A DNA stretch of 64,000 nucleotides from Halobacillus mangrovi (GTDB lineage: Bacteria > Bacillota > Bacilli > Bacillales > Halobacillaceae), in the NCBI RefSeq assembly GCF_002097535.1, contig NZ_CP020772.1, positions 1,116,001 through 1,180,000 of the forward strand, read 5' to 3'. The notes under the pieces were generated by a model. It had not been told where the DNA came from, searched no databases, and saw only the letters and a list, made by a program, of their open reading frames with translations. Made by a program: the position numbers and the translations under genes. Below, piece by piece: positions 43,240 through 51,612 of this stretch (positions are counted from its first letter, which is position 1; the number at the start of each line of letters is the position of its first letter).

Positions 43240-43992
43240 TTGAGATTAGAGGGGAAAAACGTCCTCATTACAGGGGCAGCGGGCGGAATCGGGCGCGCGA
43301 CGGCACTCCGAATGGCAGAAGAAGGAGCAGCCGTTATCATTAGTGATCGAAATACGGATCAAGGAGAAAATGTGGTTGCAGAAATCAAAGAACAAGGGGG
43401 AAGAGCTGAGTTTTTTGAACTGGATGTAACTAGGGAAGTAAGTGTCCAGGAAGCCGTTTCTTTTACAGAGAAAACACTGGGTTCCATCGATGTGCTATTC
43501 AACAATGCAGGTGTCGGGGGCGAGGAGAAGAAGCTCCATGAACTTTCCGAAGAAGAATGGGATACCGTAGTGGATATCAATATGAAGGGTGTGTTTTTTG
43601 GCATCAAGCATGCGGCTCCGGTCATGATGAAGCAGGGCAAGGGAGCCATCATCAATACCTCCAGTGTACTTGGCTTTAAAGGAAAGAAACGATCAGGACC
43701 CTACAACGCGTCAAAAGGCGGACTTGTTACGTTAACAAAAAATGCTGCGCTTGAGTACGGCCGTTATGGCATTCGCGTTAATGCGGTCGGTCCCGGTGTG
43801 ATTGATACGCCGATCGTGAAGCCCTGGCGTGAAGATGAGCGAAAGTGGAATATTATTTCTAAAGCGAATGCGCTTGGGCGGTTAGGTCAGCCCGAAGAAG
43901 TGGCGGAAGCGGTCTTGTTTTTAGCTTCCGATCAGGCTTCATTTATTACCGGTGAAACCCTAATGGTCGATGGTGGAGGATTGACGTTTTAA
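43240..43992 (+). CDS. Short-chain dehydrogenase/reductase
   Basis: 250 aa, the classical SDR size. TGAAGGIGRATA binds the nucleotide, NNAG follows near residue 88, and the catalytic residues are in INTSSVLG and YNASKGG. The Asp after strand 2 (IISDRN) favours NAD. The start is TTG 43240 after AAAAGGGAGGG; the in-frame ATG at 43144 lies upstream of the promoter elements. It is the first gene of an operon with a CoA ligase and a hydrolase; a hydroxy intermediate is a plausible substrate. Confidence 0.92.
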   Translation: MRLEGKNVLITGAAGGIGRATALRMAEEGAAVIISDRNTDQGENVVAEIKEQGGRAEFFELDVTREVSVQEAVSFTEKTLGSIDVLFNNAGVGGEEKKLHELSEEEWDTVVDINMKGVFFGIKHAAPVMMKQGKGAIINTSSVLGFKGKKRSGPYNASKGGLVTLTKNAALEYGRYGIRVNAVGPGVIDTPIVKPWREDERKWNIISKANALGRLGQPEEVAEAVLFLASDQASFITGETLMVDGGGLTF

Positions 43993-44012
43993 TTATAAGG
44001 AGGAAAACATAC

Positions 44013-45644
44013 ATGGAACGAGTATGGAGAAAGCATTATCCAGATCATATTCAAGTTGAAGTGGACATTCCGGATATCGCGCTGACAGACGTTTTACAGC
44101 AGTCGGTGGACCGGTTCCCGAAGAATCCAGCGGTATCGTTTTCTGGACATGAAATCAGCTATGAAGAATTGAACGGACAAGTCCAAGCTTTTGCTTCCTC
44201 ACTGCAAAAAGAAGGCGTGGAAAAAGGCGATCGCGTAGCCATTATGCTTCCGAACTGTCCCCATTATGTCACGAGTTACTATGGGACATTAAAGGCAGGG
44301 GCTGTGGTTACTCAAGTGAATCCGATGCTTGTCGAGTGCGAACTTGCTCATATCTTAACCGATTCTGGAGCAGAAACCATTGTCATTTATGGACCTCTAT
44401 TACCTGTTCTTGAAAAAGTGAAAGACCAAACATCTATTAAGAATGTCATTGTGGTTATGTTCAACGGGAATTTTGAAGGGGCTAGCGATGAGATTGAGTT
44501 TCCTGAGTTTTTGAAACAGGCCGAGGGACCTCCTAGCCCAGTAGATATTAATCCTAGTGAGGATCTTGCTGTGCTTCAATACACCGGTGGAACCACAGGC
44601 CGTTCGAAAGGAGCCATGCTGACGCACCGAAATGTTGTCGCAAATGTAGTGCAGACGAATGAATACTTTAAAGATGAAATCGAAATGGGGAACGAGCGAT
44701 ATTTGACGGTCATTCCTCTTTTCCATGTGTTTGGCATGACTTCATGTATGAATCTTTCCATTTACTCAGGTTCGAAAAACATTATGCTGCCTCGTTTTGA
44801 ATTAGAGGAGGTGCTTGAAACAATCAAACGCGAGCAACCGACCTTTTTCCCAGGTGTACCGACGATGTATGTTGCCATCAACAGTCACCCAAAAGCAGAG
44901 GAATACGGAATTGACAGCATCCGTGTGTGTAACAGCGGAAGTGCGCCGATGCCGCAGGAGTTGATGCGGAGTTTTGAAGCGAAAACAGGAGCAAAAGTGT
45001 ATGAAGGGTATGGGTTATCCGAAAGTTCCCCCGTTACTCATTGCACGCCGCTTTTTGCAGAAAGAAAACCAGGCAGTGTCGGAATCGGTGTGCCCTCCAC
45101 AGATTATAAGATTGTCGATGTCGCGACAGGCACCGAAGAGCTTCCGATTGGGGAAGCTGGAGAAGTGGTGCTACGCGGACCGCAGGTGATGAAAGGCTAT
45201 TGGAATATGCCTGAGGAAACTGGAGGGACGATCCGCGATGGATGGCTTTATACCGGAGACATCGGGCGCGTCGACGATGAGGGATACCTCTATATTATTG
45301 ATCGGAAAAAGGACCTGATCATTGCTGGTGGGTTCAACATTTATCCGAGGGATGTTGAGGAAGTCATTTATGAACATGATGCCGTTCAGGAAGCGGTAGT
45401 CGTTGGTGTACCTGATGAGTACCGGGGAGAAACGGTTTGTGCCGTGATCGTATTGAAGGATGGAAAGACAGCAACAGAAGAAGAGTTGATTTCTTACTGC
45501 CGTGAGAATATGGCCGCTTATAAAGTCCCTCATATCGTAGAGTTTGAGTCCGAGCTTCCTAAATCTAGTGTCGGAAAAATATTGAGAAGGAAAATTCGGG
45601 ATCAGAAGAATCAAGAATTCGAGTCTGCGAGAAGCGAACAATAA
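44013..45644 (+). CDS. Long-chain acyl-CoA synthetase (AMP-forming)
   Basis: 543 aa ANL-superfamily ligase. The phosphate loop is YTGGTTGRSKGAML near residue 190; YEGYGLSESSP, WLYTGDIG and the C-terminal SSVGKILRRKIRD (catalytic lysine) complete the set. It activates a carboxylic acid, probably a medium or long chain, with CoA. It lies 20 bases after the SDR gene. Confidence 0.93.
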   Translation: MERVWRKHYPDHIQVEVDIPDIALTDVLQQSVDRFPKNPAVSFSGHEISYEELNGQVQAFASSLQKEGVEKGDRVAIMLPNCPHYVTSYYGTLKAGAVVTQVNPMLVECELAHILTDSGAETIVIYGPLLPVLEKVKDQTSIKNVIVVMFNGNFEGASDEIEFPEFLKQAEGPPSPVDINPSEDLAVLQYTGGTTGRSKGAMLTHRNVVANVVQTNEYFKDEIEMGNERYLTVIPLFHVFGMTSCMNLSIYSGSKNIMLPRFELEEVLETIKREQPTFFPGVPTMYVAINSHPKAEEYGIDSIRVCNSGSAPMPQELMRSFEAKTGAKVYEGYGLSESSPVTHCTPLFAERKPGSVGIGVPSTDYKIVDVATGTEELPIGEAGEVVLRGPQVMKGYWNMPEETGGTIRDGWLYTGDIGRVDDEGYLYIIDRKKDLIIAGGFNIYPRDVEEVIYEHDAVQEAVVVGVPDEYRGETVCAVIVLKDGKTATEEELISYCRENMAAYKVPHIVEFESELPKSSVGKILRRKIRDQKNQEFESARSEQ

Positions 45645-45657
45645 GGAGTGAACGTGT

Positions 45658-46632
45658 ATGGGGATGGTAGAAACGGTACTCGGTCCTGTAGATGCCAATG
45701 AACTTGGGAAAACTTTGATCCACGAGCACTTTTATTTCGGCTATCCAGGGTTTCAAGGAGACATGACACTTGGCACTTCAGATTTCGACGAAAAGAAGCG
45801 GCAAGGGATAGAAGTGGCTCGACTGATTCAGGAGCAGGGCGTGGATACAGTTGTCGATCCAACGCCAAATGAATGCGGAAGAGATGTGAATCTATTAAAA
45901 GCGGTATCTGAGGATACGGGCCTGAACATTATTTGCGCCACAGGTTATTACTATGAAGGCGAAGGAGCTACCCCGTACTTCAAGTTCCGTCAACAGCTCG
46001 GAACAGCTGAAGAGGAAATCTATGAACTGTTTATGGAAGAAATCACAAATGGGATCGAAGGTACCGGTATCAAGCCTGGCATTATCAAGCTTGCTTCTAG
46101 TAAAGGAGAAATTACCGAGTATGAGCAGATGTTTTTCCGGGCGGCGGTAAAAGCTCAAAAAGAAACAGGCATCGTCTTACTTACGCACACTCAGGAAGGG
46201 ACGATGGGACCGGAACAAGCCACTTTTCTCATCGGTCAAGGAGCAGATCCATCTAAAATCGTCATCGGACACATGTGTGGGACGACCGATATCACCCAGC
46301 ACTTAGAGACCTTGAACCAAGGCGTCTATATCGCCATGGACCGCTTTGGAATCCAGGGGATGGTTGGTGCGCCGATGGACGAGGCCAGAATGACAGTTCT
46401 TATGGGACTGTTAGGGCAAGGGTATGAAAAACAGCTGTTCCTTTCTCATGATACGGTTAATGTTTGGTGGGGGAGAGATCCTGTCATTCCTGAACCGATT
46501 CAGCCATTGATGCAAAATTGGTCGCCTGATCGTCTGTTTAAGCGCATTCTTCCGCAGTTGAAGGAAAGAGGGATGACAGAAGAACAGGTATCGCAGATGC
46601 TGGAGCGGAATGCTGGGGTTTTGTTTTCTTAG
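45658..46632 (+). CDS. Phosphotriesterase-family metal hydrolase (possible lactonase)
   Basis: 324 aa amidohydrolase-fold enzyme. The binuclear metal ligands are visible: LIHEHFYF (HxH), IIKLAS (carboxylated lysine), LLTHTQEG, GHMCGT and FLSHDTVN (Asp). The family includes phosphotriesterases and lactonases. Next to an acyl-CoA ligase and SDR, a lactone or ester substrate is more plausible than an organophosphate; that is inference. It begins 13 bases after the ligase stop. Confidence 0.9.
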   Translation: MGMVETVLGPVDANELGKTLIHEHFYFGYPGFQGDMTLGTSDFDEKKRQGIEVARLIQEQGVDTVVDPTPNECGRDVNLLKAVSEDTGLNIICATGYYYEGEGATPYFKFRQQLGTAEEEIYELFMEEITNGIEGTGIKPGIIKLASSKGEITEYEQMFFRAAVKAQKETGIVLLTHTQEGTMGPEQATFLIGQGADPSKIVIGHMCGTTDITQHLETLNQGVYIAMDRFGIQGMVGAPMDEARMTVLMGLLGQGYEKQLFLSHDTVNVWWGRDPVIPEPIQPLMQNWSPDRLFKRILPQLKERGMTEEQVSQMLERNAGVLFS

Positions 46633-46641
46633 TATTGTACC

Positions 46642-46676
46642 AAGAAACACGCTTGAACCTTTCAAGCGTGTTTCTT
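46642..46676. terminator. Bidirectional terminator-like hairpin between convergent operons
   Basis: AAGAAACACGCTTGAA pairs perfectly with TTCAAGCGTGTTTCTT across three bases. It lies after the hydrolase gene and extends into the last codons of the converging DUF3870 gene. T runs are short on both strands. Confidence 0.8.
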
Positions 46677-46991
46677 TAATCCCGAATTCTTGTGAGACCG
46701 GTATTGTTTGTATGAATCTTTCAAAGCAGCTGCAATCGCATTTCCGGCTTTCCCAAGATAACTATCTTTTAACTGATTTAAAGGTTCTTCGTATCCCTCT
46801 TTTAAACTATGGCCCTTAAGAACACTTTTAATATAATCTTTGCCATGATCTGTTGCCAATGTACAGGATACATCTACGATTACTCCATATTTTCTGTCAA
46901 CTTCAAGGGTGAGGGTTAAAGAATCAGAAATATGATTAGCTGCAATTCCGGTCGGCAGCCTTGAGTGACCAGCTACAAATAATGTGTTCAT
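46662..46991 (-). CDS. DUF3870 domain protein
   Basis: 109 aa. LFVAGHSRLPTGIAANHISD, then TLTLEVDRKYGVIVDVSCTL match the DUF3870 family, whose function is unknown. It is the last gene of a minus-strand unit with DUF4387 and DUF1446 proteins, 75 bases after the DUF4387 gene. GGAGGAACC precedes the ATG. Confidence 0.85.
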   Translation of the reverse strand: MNTLFVAGHSRLPTGIAANHISDSLTLTLEVDRKYGVIVDVSCTLATDHGKDYIKSVLKGHSLKEGYEEPLNQLKDSYLGKAGNAIAAALKDSYKQYRSHKNSGLKKHA

Positions 46992-47066
46992 AATGGTTCC
47001 TCCAAACTATCGCATTGTTTTTACTATTAAAGGAAGGGTGGCTGTTAAAAACAGTCACCCTATTTT

Positions 47067-47393
47067 CTAATGGTTATATGGGACTTGAATATCAAGAAGA
47101 GGAGGATATTGCTGTGAACCGAAGATATCACCTTCTCCAGGATCCCCACTTGGAGCGAAACGACGAATGGTGAATTTAATGGCATTAGCTGGATCATACT
47201 CTACAAAGTCTGTAATTTGCTCTTCCTCAATGTTGTACAAATTTGCAAGTTTTTTACGATTAATCGTTTTGCTGCTTTTTATCTGTTCATAAGTTCCCTG
47301 TTCCTTAAAGATGATATCAAATGTAATTTTATCTGTTCCTGCATTCTTACTTCGGATTGTCTTTGCTACTTCACTTAAAGCAACTGTTTTCAT
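47067..47393 (-). CDS. DUF4387 domain protein
   Basis: 108 aa. LSEVAKTIRSKNAGTDKITF, then DIIFKE and the C-terminal SGDPGEGDIFGSQQYPPL are family signatures. In other bacteria DUF4387 is either next to or fused to AtuA-like (DUF1446) proteins, implying a complex. Here it directly follows the DUF1446 gene (16-base gap), with GGAGGG as ribosome site. Confidence 0.9.
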   Translation of the reverse strand: MKTVALSEVAKTIRSKNAGTDKITFDIIFKEQGTYEQIKSSKTINRKKLANLYNIEEEQITDFVEYDPANAIKFTIRRFAPSGDPGEGDIFGSQQYPPLLDIQVPYNH

Positions 47394-47409
47394 ATTCTAT
47401 CCCTCCAAA

Positions 47410-48789
47410 TTATGACTTTACTAGTTCACCTATGTTCGAAGTTCTAACGTCAAACAAATCTAGGGGGTTATCCACTGGGATTGTATGATTCATTGTCCAG
47501 GAATAGGAAGCTGTAGCTGGCAGAACATCATCTACTATAAAGGCTGCTGTACCTGCTGTACCTTTTACTTCGGGTAGGCGGGCATAAAATATTTGGCGGG
47601 TTCCATAAAGGGTCAAAGCTTCAGCTTCTTCATGTGTTTCAGCAATTCCCTCAACAATAATACAAAGCTCATGTGATTTGATTTCTTTTACTGGTTCAAG
47701 ATCGCCCATTACCCCGTTTTTTCCGAATACACGGAAACTAATTTTGTAATCACTGCCTTTAAACTCTTCCTCCACTTGCTGCTCCGCCATCTCTATTACT
47801 TTGTCAATGTTCTTAATGGTATAAGGATCGCGCACACCAGCAATACCTATATATTTCTCTCCATTTTTGCCTGAACCTTCTAATTTTACTTTTACTTTTC
47901 CTTCGACGGGTACAAATTTCATACCAGTAACTCGGGTTGTTTTCTCATCATATTGCTCGTATTCGCAATTGGTCATATCCAGCATCCCGCCGGCAACATA
48001 TTCGTAATTAGGATTTGCACGCTCATACATCGCGTGTCCAGCTACAGAAGCAATGGTGCAGCGTTGGTTTGGATGCATCGCGGTTACTTTTACATCGTCT
48101 TTGGTTACAGTACCTACTACGCTTTCTTTTGCACCATAAGGTTCTGCGCAGAAAGAAGCACATTCCAGTACTTTTCCTAGATAGTAAGATTGAGCTTCTG
48201 GGAAGCCTTCTCGAATAGCTGGGGCTGCAAAAATGGCACAGTCACTAGACCGTCCCCCAATAACTACATCAGCTCCCATGTCCAACGCTTTTATATATGG
48301 ATGTACTCCTGCTACCCCGACAATGCGTTCTGTCTTATCTACATCTTCCTTGGTGAGTGCTGGACGCTCATCCAATCCTTCAACCACGACATTATGATCC
48401 ATCCTATTTTTTAATTCTTCTTTATCAACTTCTGAATAGAAGTAACCAATTTTAAAAGGCGGAAGATTATGTTCGGCAGCAATCTCTTTGATCAGTTCTA
48501 TGTAAAGGTCCACTCGACTATTAGAACCAGAATCACCGGCTGAACCAACTAACATTGGTACATTTTGCTCTCGGGCAGCAAGAAGCATTAATTCTAAATC
48601 ATGCTTTTGCCATTTTCTCATACTGACAGACCGATCGGCACCAAGTGCGGTCGCACCTATATCATCACTGCCAGAATCACAACAGTAATAGTCCGGTTTA
48701 GTTGCTGCAGCTATTTTAAAGCTTTCTTCTTTTGTTGGAGCAAATCCTAGGTGACCATTAGGGCAGACAATGCGAAGTTGTTCTTTCAT
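47410..48789 (-). CDS. AtuA-like acyclic terpene utilisation family protein (DUF1446)
   Basis: 459 aa from ATG 48789, which follows AAGGGGAA; the in-frame upstream start at 48873 precedes the promoter and is wrong. Recognised segments are GHLGFAPTKEESFKIAAATK, YCCDSGSDDIGATALG, GSAGDSGSN and VIGGRSSDCAIFAAPA. AtuA is needed for citronellol/geraniol breakdown in Pseudomonas, but its reaction is unknown and many homologues serve other acids. It is the first gene of a unit with DUF4387 and DUF3870. Confidence 0.9.
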   Translation of the reverse strand: MKEQLRIVCPNGHLGFAPTKEESFKIAAATKPDYYCCDSGSDDIGATALGADRSVSMRKWQKHDLELMLLAAREQNVPMLVGSAGDSGSNSRVDLYIELIKEIAAEHNLPPFKIGYFYSEVDKEELKNRMDHNVVVEGLDERPALTKEDVDKTERIVGVAGVHPYIKALDMGADVVIGGRSSDCAIFAAPAIREGFPEAQSYYLGKVLECASFCAEPYGAKESVVGTVTKDDVKVTAMHPNQRCTIASVAGHAMYERANPNYEYVAGGMLDMTNCEYEQYDEKTTRVTGMKFVPVEGKVKVKLEGSGKNGEKYIGIAGVRDPYTIKNIDKVIEMAEQQVEEEFKGSDYKISFRVFGKNGVMGDLEPVKEIKSHELCIIVEGIAETHEEAEALTLYGTRQIFYARLPEVKGTAGTAAFIVDDVLPATASYSWTMNHTIPVDNPLDLFDVRTSNIGELVKS

Positions 48790-48820
48790 AATAATTCCCC
48801 TTTCAGATTTCGTTGAATAT

Positions 48821-48873
48821 AACATGTTATAACCAGTTGAGTCGATTATAAAGCACGGTAATTTGTTTGTCAA
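48821..48873 (-). promoter_or_regulatory. Consensus promoter and operator A of the DUF1446 operon
   Basis: On the minus strand TTGACA (48873-48868), exactly 17 bases, then TATAAT (48850-48845): a perfect sigma-A promoter. Six bases further, at the start site, lies the 18-bp element AACATGTTATAACCAGTT (plus-strand reading, 48821-48838) that recurs unchanged at 49812. Confidence 0.85.
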
Positions 48874-48908
48874 TTCTAAAAATTCAAACTAAACTCCGTG
48901 CTTATCGT

Positions 48909-49658
48909 TCAATTCATTGATCTTGTTATAAAAAACTTATACTTATCTCCTTTATAATAGGAGGTTCTATACTCTATTGGCCTTTCCGACGCATAAATAA
49001 TCGAAGTTACTTTAAAGATAGGGGTGATTTCCTCTAGTTTAAGGACCTTTGTAATTCGCTCATCTGAGAGAATAGACTCAAAGGTTTGCCGGCTCTTTGT
49101 AGGAGTAATATCATTGATCTTCTTATATAAATCTAAGGTGGTAAAAGGGTTTCCTTCCTCAACTTCCTTTTTACCAGCTTCTATAAGCTGTGTTCCAATA
49201 TCCAAAGGGAAAAAACTATCATAGAAAACAACTGGGGTTTCATCACCGTACCCTACTAGTTGAAGGTTACATAGGGGATCGGTTATTTCATCGTTCAGTA
49301 ATGTAGATAACTGAAGATCTGTTACGGTCTTATCCGTTTTTATGATATCTGTAGAAGCAACAAGACCATGTTGTGATAAAGATGACTGGAACGTATCTAC
49401 TTTGCTTAACTCTTGTTTTATCGTAGTCTGACTTGTTACGAAGGTACCTTTTCCATGAGTTCGATACAATAATCCTTCATGAACTGCCAAATTAATTGCT
49501 TGGCGAACAGTTATTCTGCTGACTTCATAATCTTTCCCGAGCTCTCTTTCCGAAGGAATTTGCTCTTCTGGCTTCCAATCTCCACTAACAATTTTTTGTT
49601 CTATTAACTTTTTTAATTGAACGTAAAGAGGAGTTGCTTGTTCACGTTTTAGATTCAC
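48909..49658 (-). CDS. GntR-family transcriptional regulator (HutC/UTRA type)
   Basis: 249 aa. The N-terminal winged helix is typical (TPLYVQLKKLIEQKIVSGDW, then IPSERELGKDYEVSRITVRQ). The C-terminal UTRA domain (about 90-245) binds the inducer and ends with IEYRTSYYKGDKYKF. The start is GTG 49658. It stands between two operons that share its probable operators, and a third, related site overlaps its own -10 box, so it is likely autoregulated. Confidence 0.92.
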   Translation of the reverse strand: MNLKREQATPLYVQLKKLIEQKIVSGDWKPEEQIPSERELGKDYEVSRITVRQAINLAVHEGLLYRTHGKGTFVTSQTTIKQELSKVDTFQSSLSQHGLVASTDIIKTDKTVTDLQLSTLLNDEITDPLCNLQLVGYGDETPVVFYDSFFPLDIGTQLIEAGKKEVEEGNPFTTLDLYKKINDITPTKSRQTFESILSDERITKVLKLEEITPIFKVTSIIYASERPIEYRTSYYKGDKYKFFITRSMN

Positions 49659-49692
49659 TAATTATTCACCAACTTTTCTGTGAGTTGTATGT

Positions 49693-49706
49693 ACTGATTA
49701 TAACAA
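49693..49706. promoter_or_regulatory. Operator C, variant site overlapping the gntR -10 box
   Basis: ACTGATTATAACAA matches 12 of 14 positions of the inverted form of sites A and B. It contains the minus-strand TATAAT that would serve as the gntR -10 box. Confidence 0.6.
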
Positions 49707-49775
49707 TATTTGGGTGGTATGGGGAAATGATACGGGTTTGTGAAATAGGAGGTTTCACGATTTTTAAAAAAATTA

Positions 49776-49829
49776 TTGATTATTCTAAAAATTTTGATAT
49801 ACTCGGATTAGAACATGTTATAACCAGTT
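49776..49829 (+). promoter_or_regulatory. Promoter and operator B of the TRAP-type permease operon
   Basis: TTGATT (49776-49781), a 16-base spacer and TATACT (49798-49803). Eight bases later comes AACATGTTATAACCAGTT (49812-49829), identical over 18 bases to site A and at nearly the same place relative to the start site. Confidence 0.8.
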
Positions 49830-49898
49830 TTCGTTGTTTAGTTTGTTGATTTTGTAATAGGTGCACTTAATCTTAATTATAACTGTGGAGGTGTATGA

Positions 49899-51269
49899 AT
49901 GGGAATCCCCATGCCAATGCTTTATTTGGTAGCCTTGATTGCTTTTGTCGCAGTTTTGTTTGTTTTTTTAAAGCGACCGATGTATGAAGTAATGACAGCT
50001 TCTTTCTTTTTTATCATTTTGGTTTCAGGTCAATTCGATTTAATGTGGTCTTCTTTGCTTTACCCCTCAACTAGTAGTTTGTTCTATGCAATATTTGCTT
50101 TTATGGTTGTTGCCGTATTGTTTGATGCAACGAAAGTCGTTCAACGAATAATTAATTTGATGTTGGCTGTCGTGGGAAGGTTTCGAGGTGGCGCTGGCTA
50201 TGTATCTCTTTTAGGTAGTACTTTTATGGCTTCTCTTTCTGGTACAGGGCCAGGTAATGTTGCGGCAACCGGTGTCTTTACTATACCAACCATGAAAAAA
50301 GCAGGTTACCCTTCAAGATTAGCTGCAACTACTGAAATGTCATCAAGCATGTTAGGGAATATCATACCTCCCTCAGGCATTGTCCTACTAACATTTGGAA
50401 TTTTGAATGAAGTAAATCCAGGTAGTATCACGCTAAGCCAATGGATTGTTGCTGCATATGGGATTGGCTTTTGGTTTTTTGTTCAAAGGTGGTTAACTCT
50501 TTGGGGTCTCTGTAAGTATTACAAAGTAAGCCCAATTGTGAAAAAGGATTTACCGCCATTCAAAAGCAGCCTTCGTATAGGCTGGCCGGCACTGATTTTA
50601 CCAGCGTTAATTTTTGTACCTTTATTAGCAGATGCTCAATTTACTGGAGCCATCGTTTCAAGAATTGGAGCTGATGGAGCAGAATCCTTCTCTTCTTCTG
50701 TTTTAATGTTTACTCCTGGCATTGCTGGTGCTTACGCCATTGGAATTGGCAGAAAATCTTTCTTTTCTTCATCACGATCTTACATAGATCGATTGGTTAG
50801 TGTATTTAAAAAGTCATTATCTCAAGTGGTGCCAATCGGTGTTACAATCTACATGGCCTACGCTACCTCTAAAGTATTCGCTGGAATGCAAATGGAAGAG
50901 GTTGTCCGTAATTGGTTTGTATCGATGAATATGAGTGTGCCTATTATGATTGTCGTGCTTCCGTTTTTCTTTATGATACTTGGAATGGTTCTTCCTGGTT
51001 CTGCTCAAATAGCTATATTAGGCGGCGCTATGATTGCAGCATTTGGAGCGTTAGGTGGAGATCCTGTATTATTTGCCTTGATGCTTCCTGCTATGACAGG
51101 CGCACTAGAGGGAATGACGCCTCCTCTTGCATTAGGGTTATTTGTAGCGATGGGAATAGCTGGGTCAGGTTTTAAAGAAACTTCTAAGCTGGCTGTATTG
51201 TGGATATTGCTCCATGTACTCCTAACCATTATTCTATTGACAGGATTCTTACCGATTTTTGGACTATAA
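49899..51269 (+). CDS. TRAP-type large permease (DctM family)
   Basis: 456 aa with about 12 membrane helices. The DctM signature is GTGPGNVAATGVFTIPTMKK followed by GYPSRLAATTEMSS and NIIPPSGIV. The second half repeats the pattern (LPGSAQIAILGGAMIAAFGA, EGMTPPLALGLFVAMG). These permeases import organic acids using a sodium gradient, normally with an extracytoplasmic binding protein; none is encoded here. GGAGGTGTATGA precedes the ATG. Confidence 0.88.
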   Translation: MGIPMPMLYLVALIAFVAVLFVFLKRPMYEVMTASFFFIILVSGQFDLMWSSLLYPSTSSLFYAIFAFMVVAVLFDATKVVQRIINLMLAVVGRFRGGAGYVSLLGSTFMASLSGTGPGNVAATGVFTIPTMKKAGYPSRLAATTEMSSSMLGNIIPPSGIVLLTFGILNEVNPGSITLSQWIVAAYGIGFWFFVQRWLTLWGLCKYYKVSPIVKKDLPPFKSSLRIGWPALILPALIFVPLLADAQFTGAIVSRIGADGAESFSSSVLMFTPGIAGAYAIGIGRKSFFSSSRSYIDRLVSVFKKSLSQVVPIGVTIYMAYATSKVFAGMQMEEVVRNWFVSMNMSVPIMIVVLPFFFMILGMVLPGSAQIAILGGAMIAAFGALGGDPVLFALMLPAMTGALEGMTPPLALGLFVAMGIAGSGFKETSKLAVLWILLHVLLTIILLTGFLPIFGL

Positions 51270-51285
51270 TTTCGGAGGTGTTCAT

Positions 51286-51594
51286 TTGAAGAAAGCTGTA
51301 ATAAAACTGTTTGAAAATTTGTACGGCTGGATAGCTTTTTTGACTATGGCACTAGGCGTATTAACAGCAACCATGTTTGGAATTTCTTTTATAATTGGCG
51401 GGGGTACTGGTGAGAGCATTGCTGTGATAGCTGGTACACTCATGAGTTGGGGCATCCGATTTGCCGCGATAGCCATGTTAATAGGCTTGGTCTACACGTA
51501 TATGACAAAGCAGCACAGCTTGACGCTTGGTTCTGAATCCAAAAGCAGCGTTGCACAAAAGGAAATCGATGCAGAAATGAAAAAAGTAATGTAA
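51286..51594 (+). CDS. Small membrane protein partner of the TRAP-type permease
   Basis: 102 aa from TTG 51286, ten bases after GGAGG. There are two long hydrophobic helices (about 12-38 and 46-75) and a polar tail. DctQ-type small subunits have four helices; this protein is shorter and I cannot place it in that family by sequence. Its position suggests a subunit role. Confidence 0.7.
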   Translation: MKKAVIKLFENLYGWIAFLTMALGVLTATMFGISFIIGGGTGESIAVIAGTLMSWGIRFAAIAMLIGLVYTYMTKQHSLTLGSESKSSVAQKEIDAEMKKVM

Positions 51595-51612
51595 TTGCTA
51601 GGAGTGTTCCTA

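Noticed and set aside
45658..46632. Organophosphate-degrading phosphotriesterase
   Set aside because: Family membership is clear, but the metal-site motif is shared with lactonases and the operon context does not suggest organophosphates.
46642..46676. Insertion-sequence inverted repeat
   Set aside because: The perfect inverted repeat has a three-base loop and sits between convergent operons, so it is a terminator.
48790..48873. Longer N-terminus for the DUF1446 protein
   Set aside because: The extension would start upstream of the transcription start set by the consensus promoter at 48845-48873; ATG 48789 has a good ribosome site.
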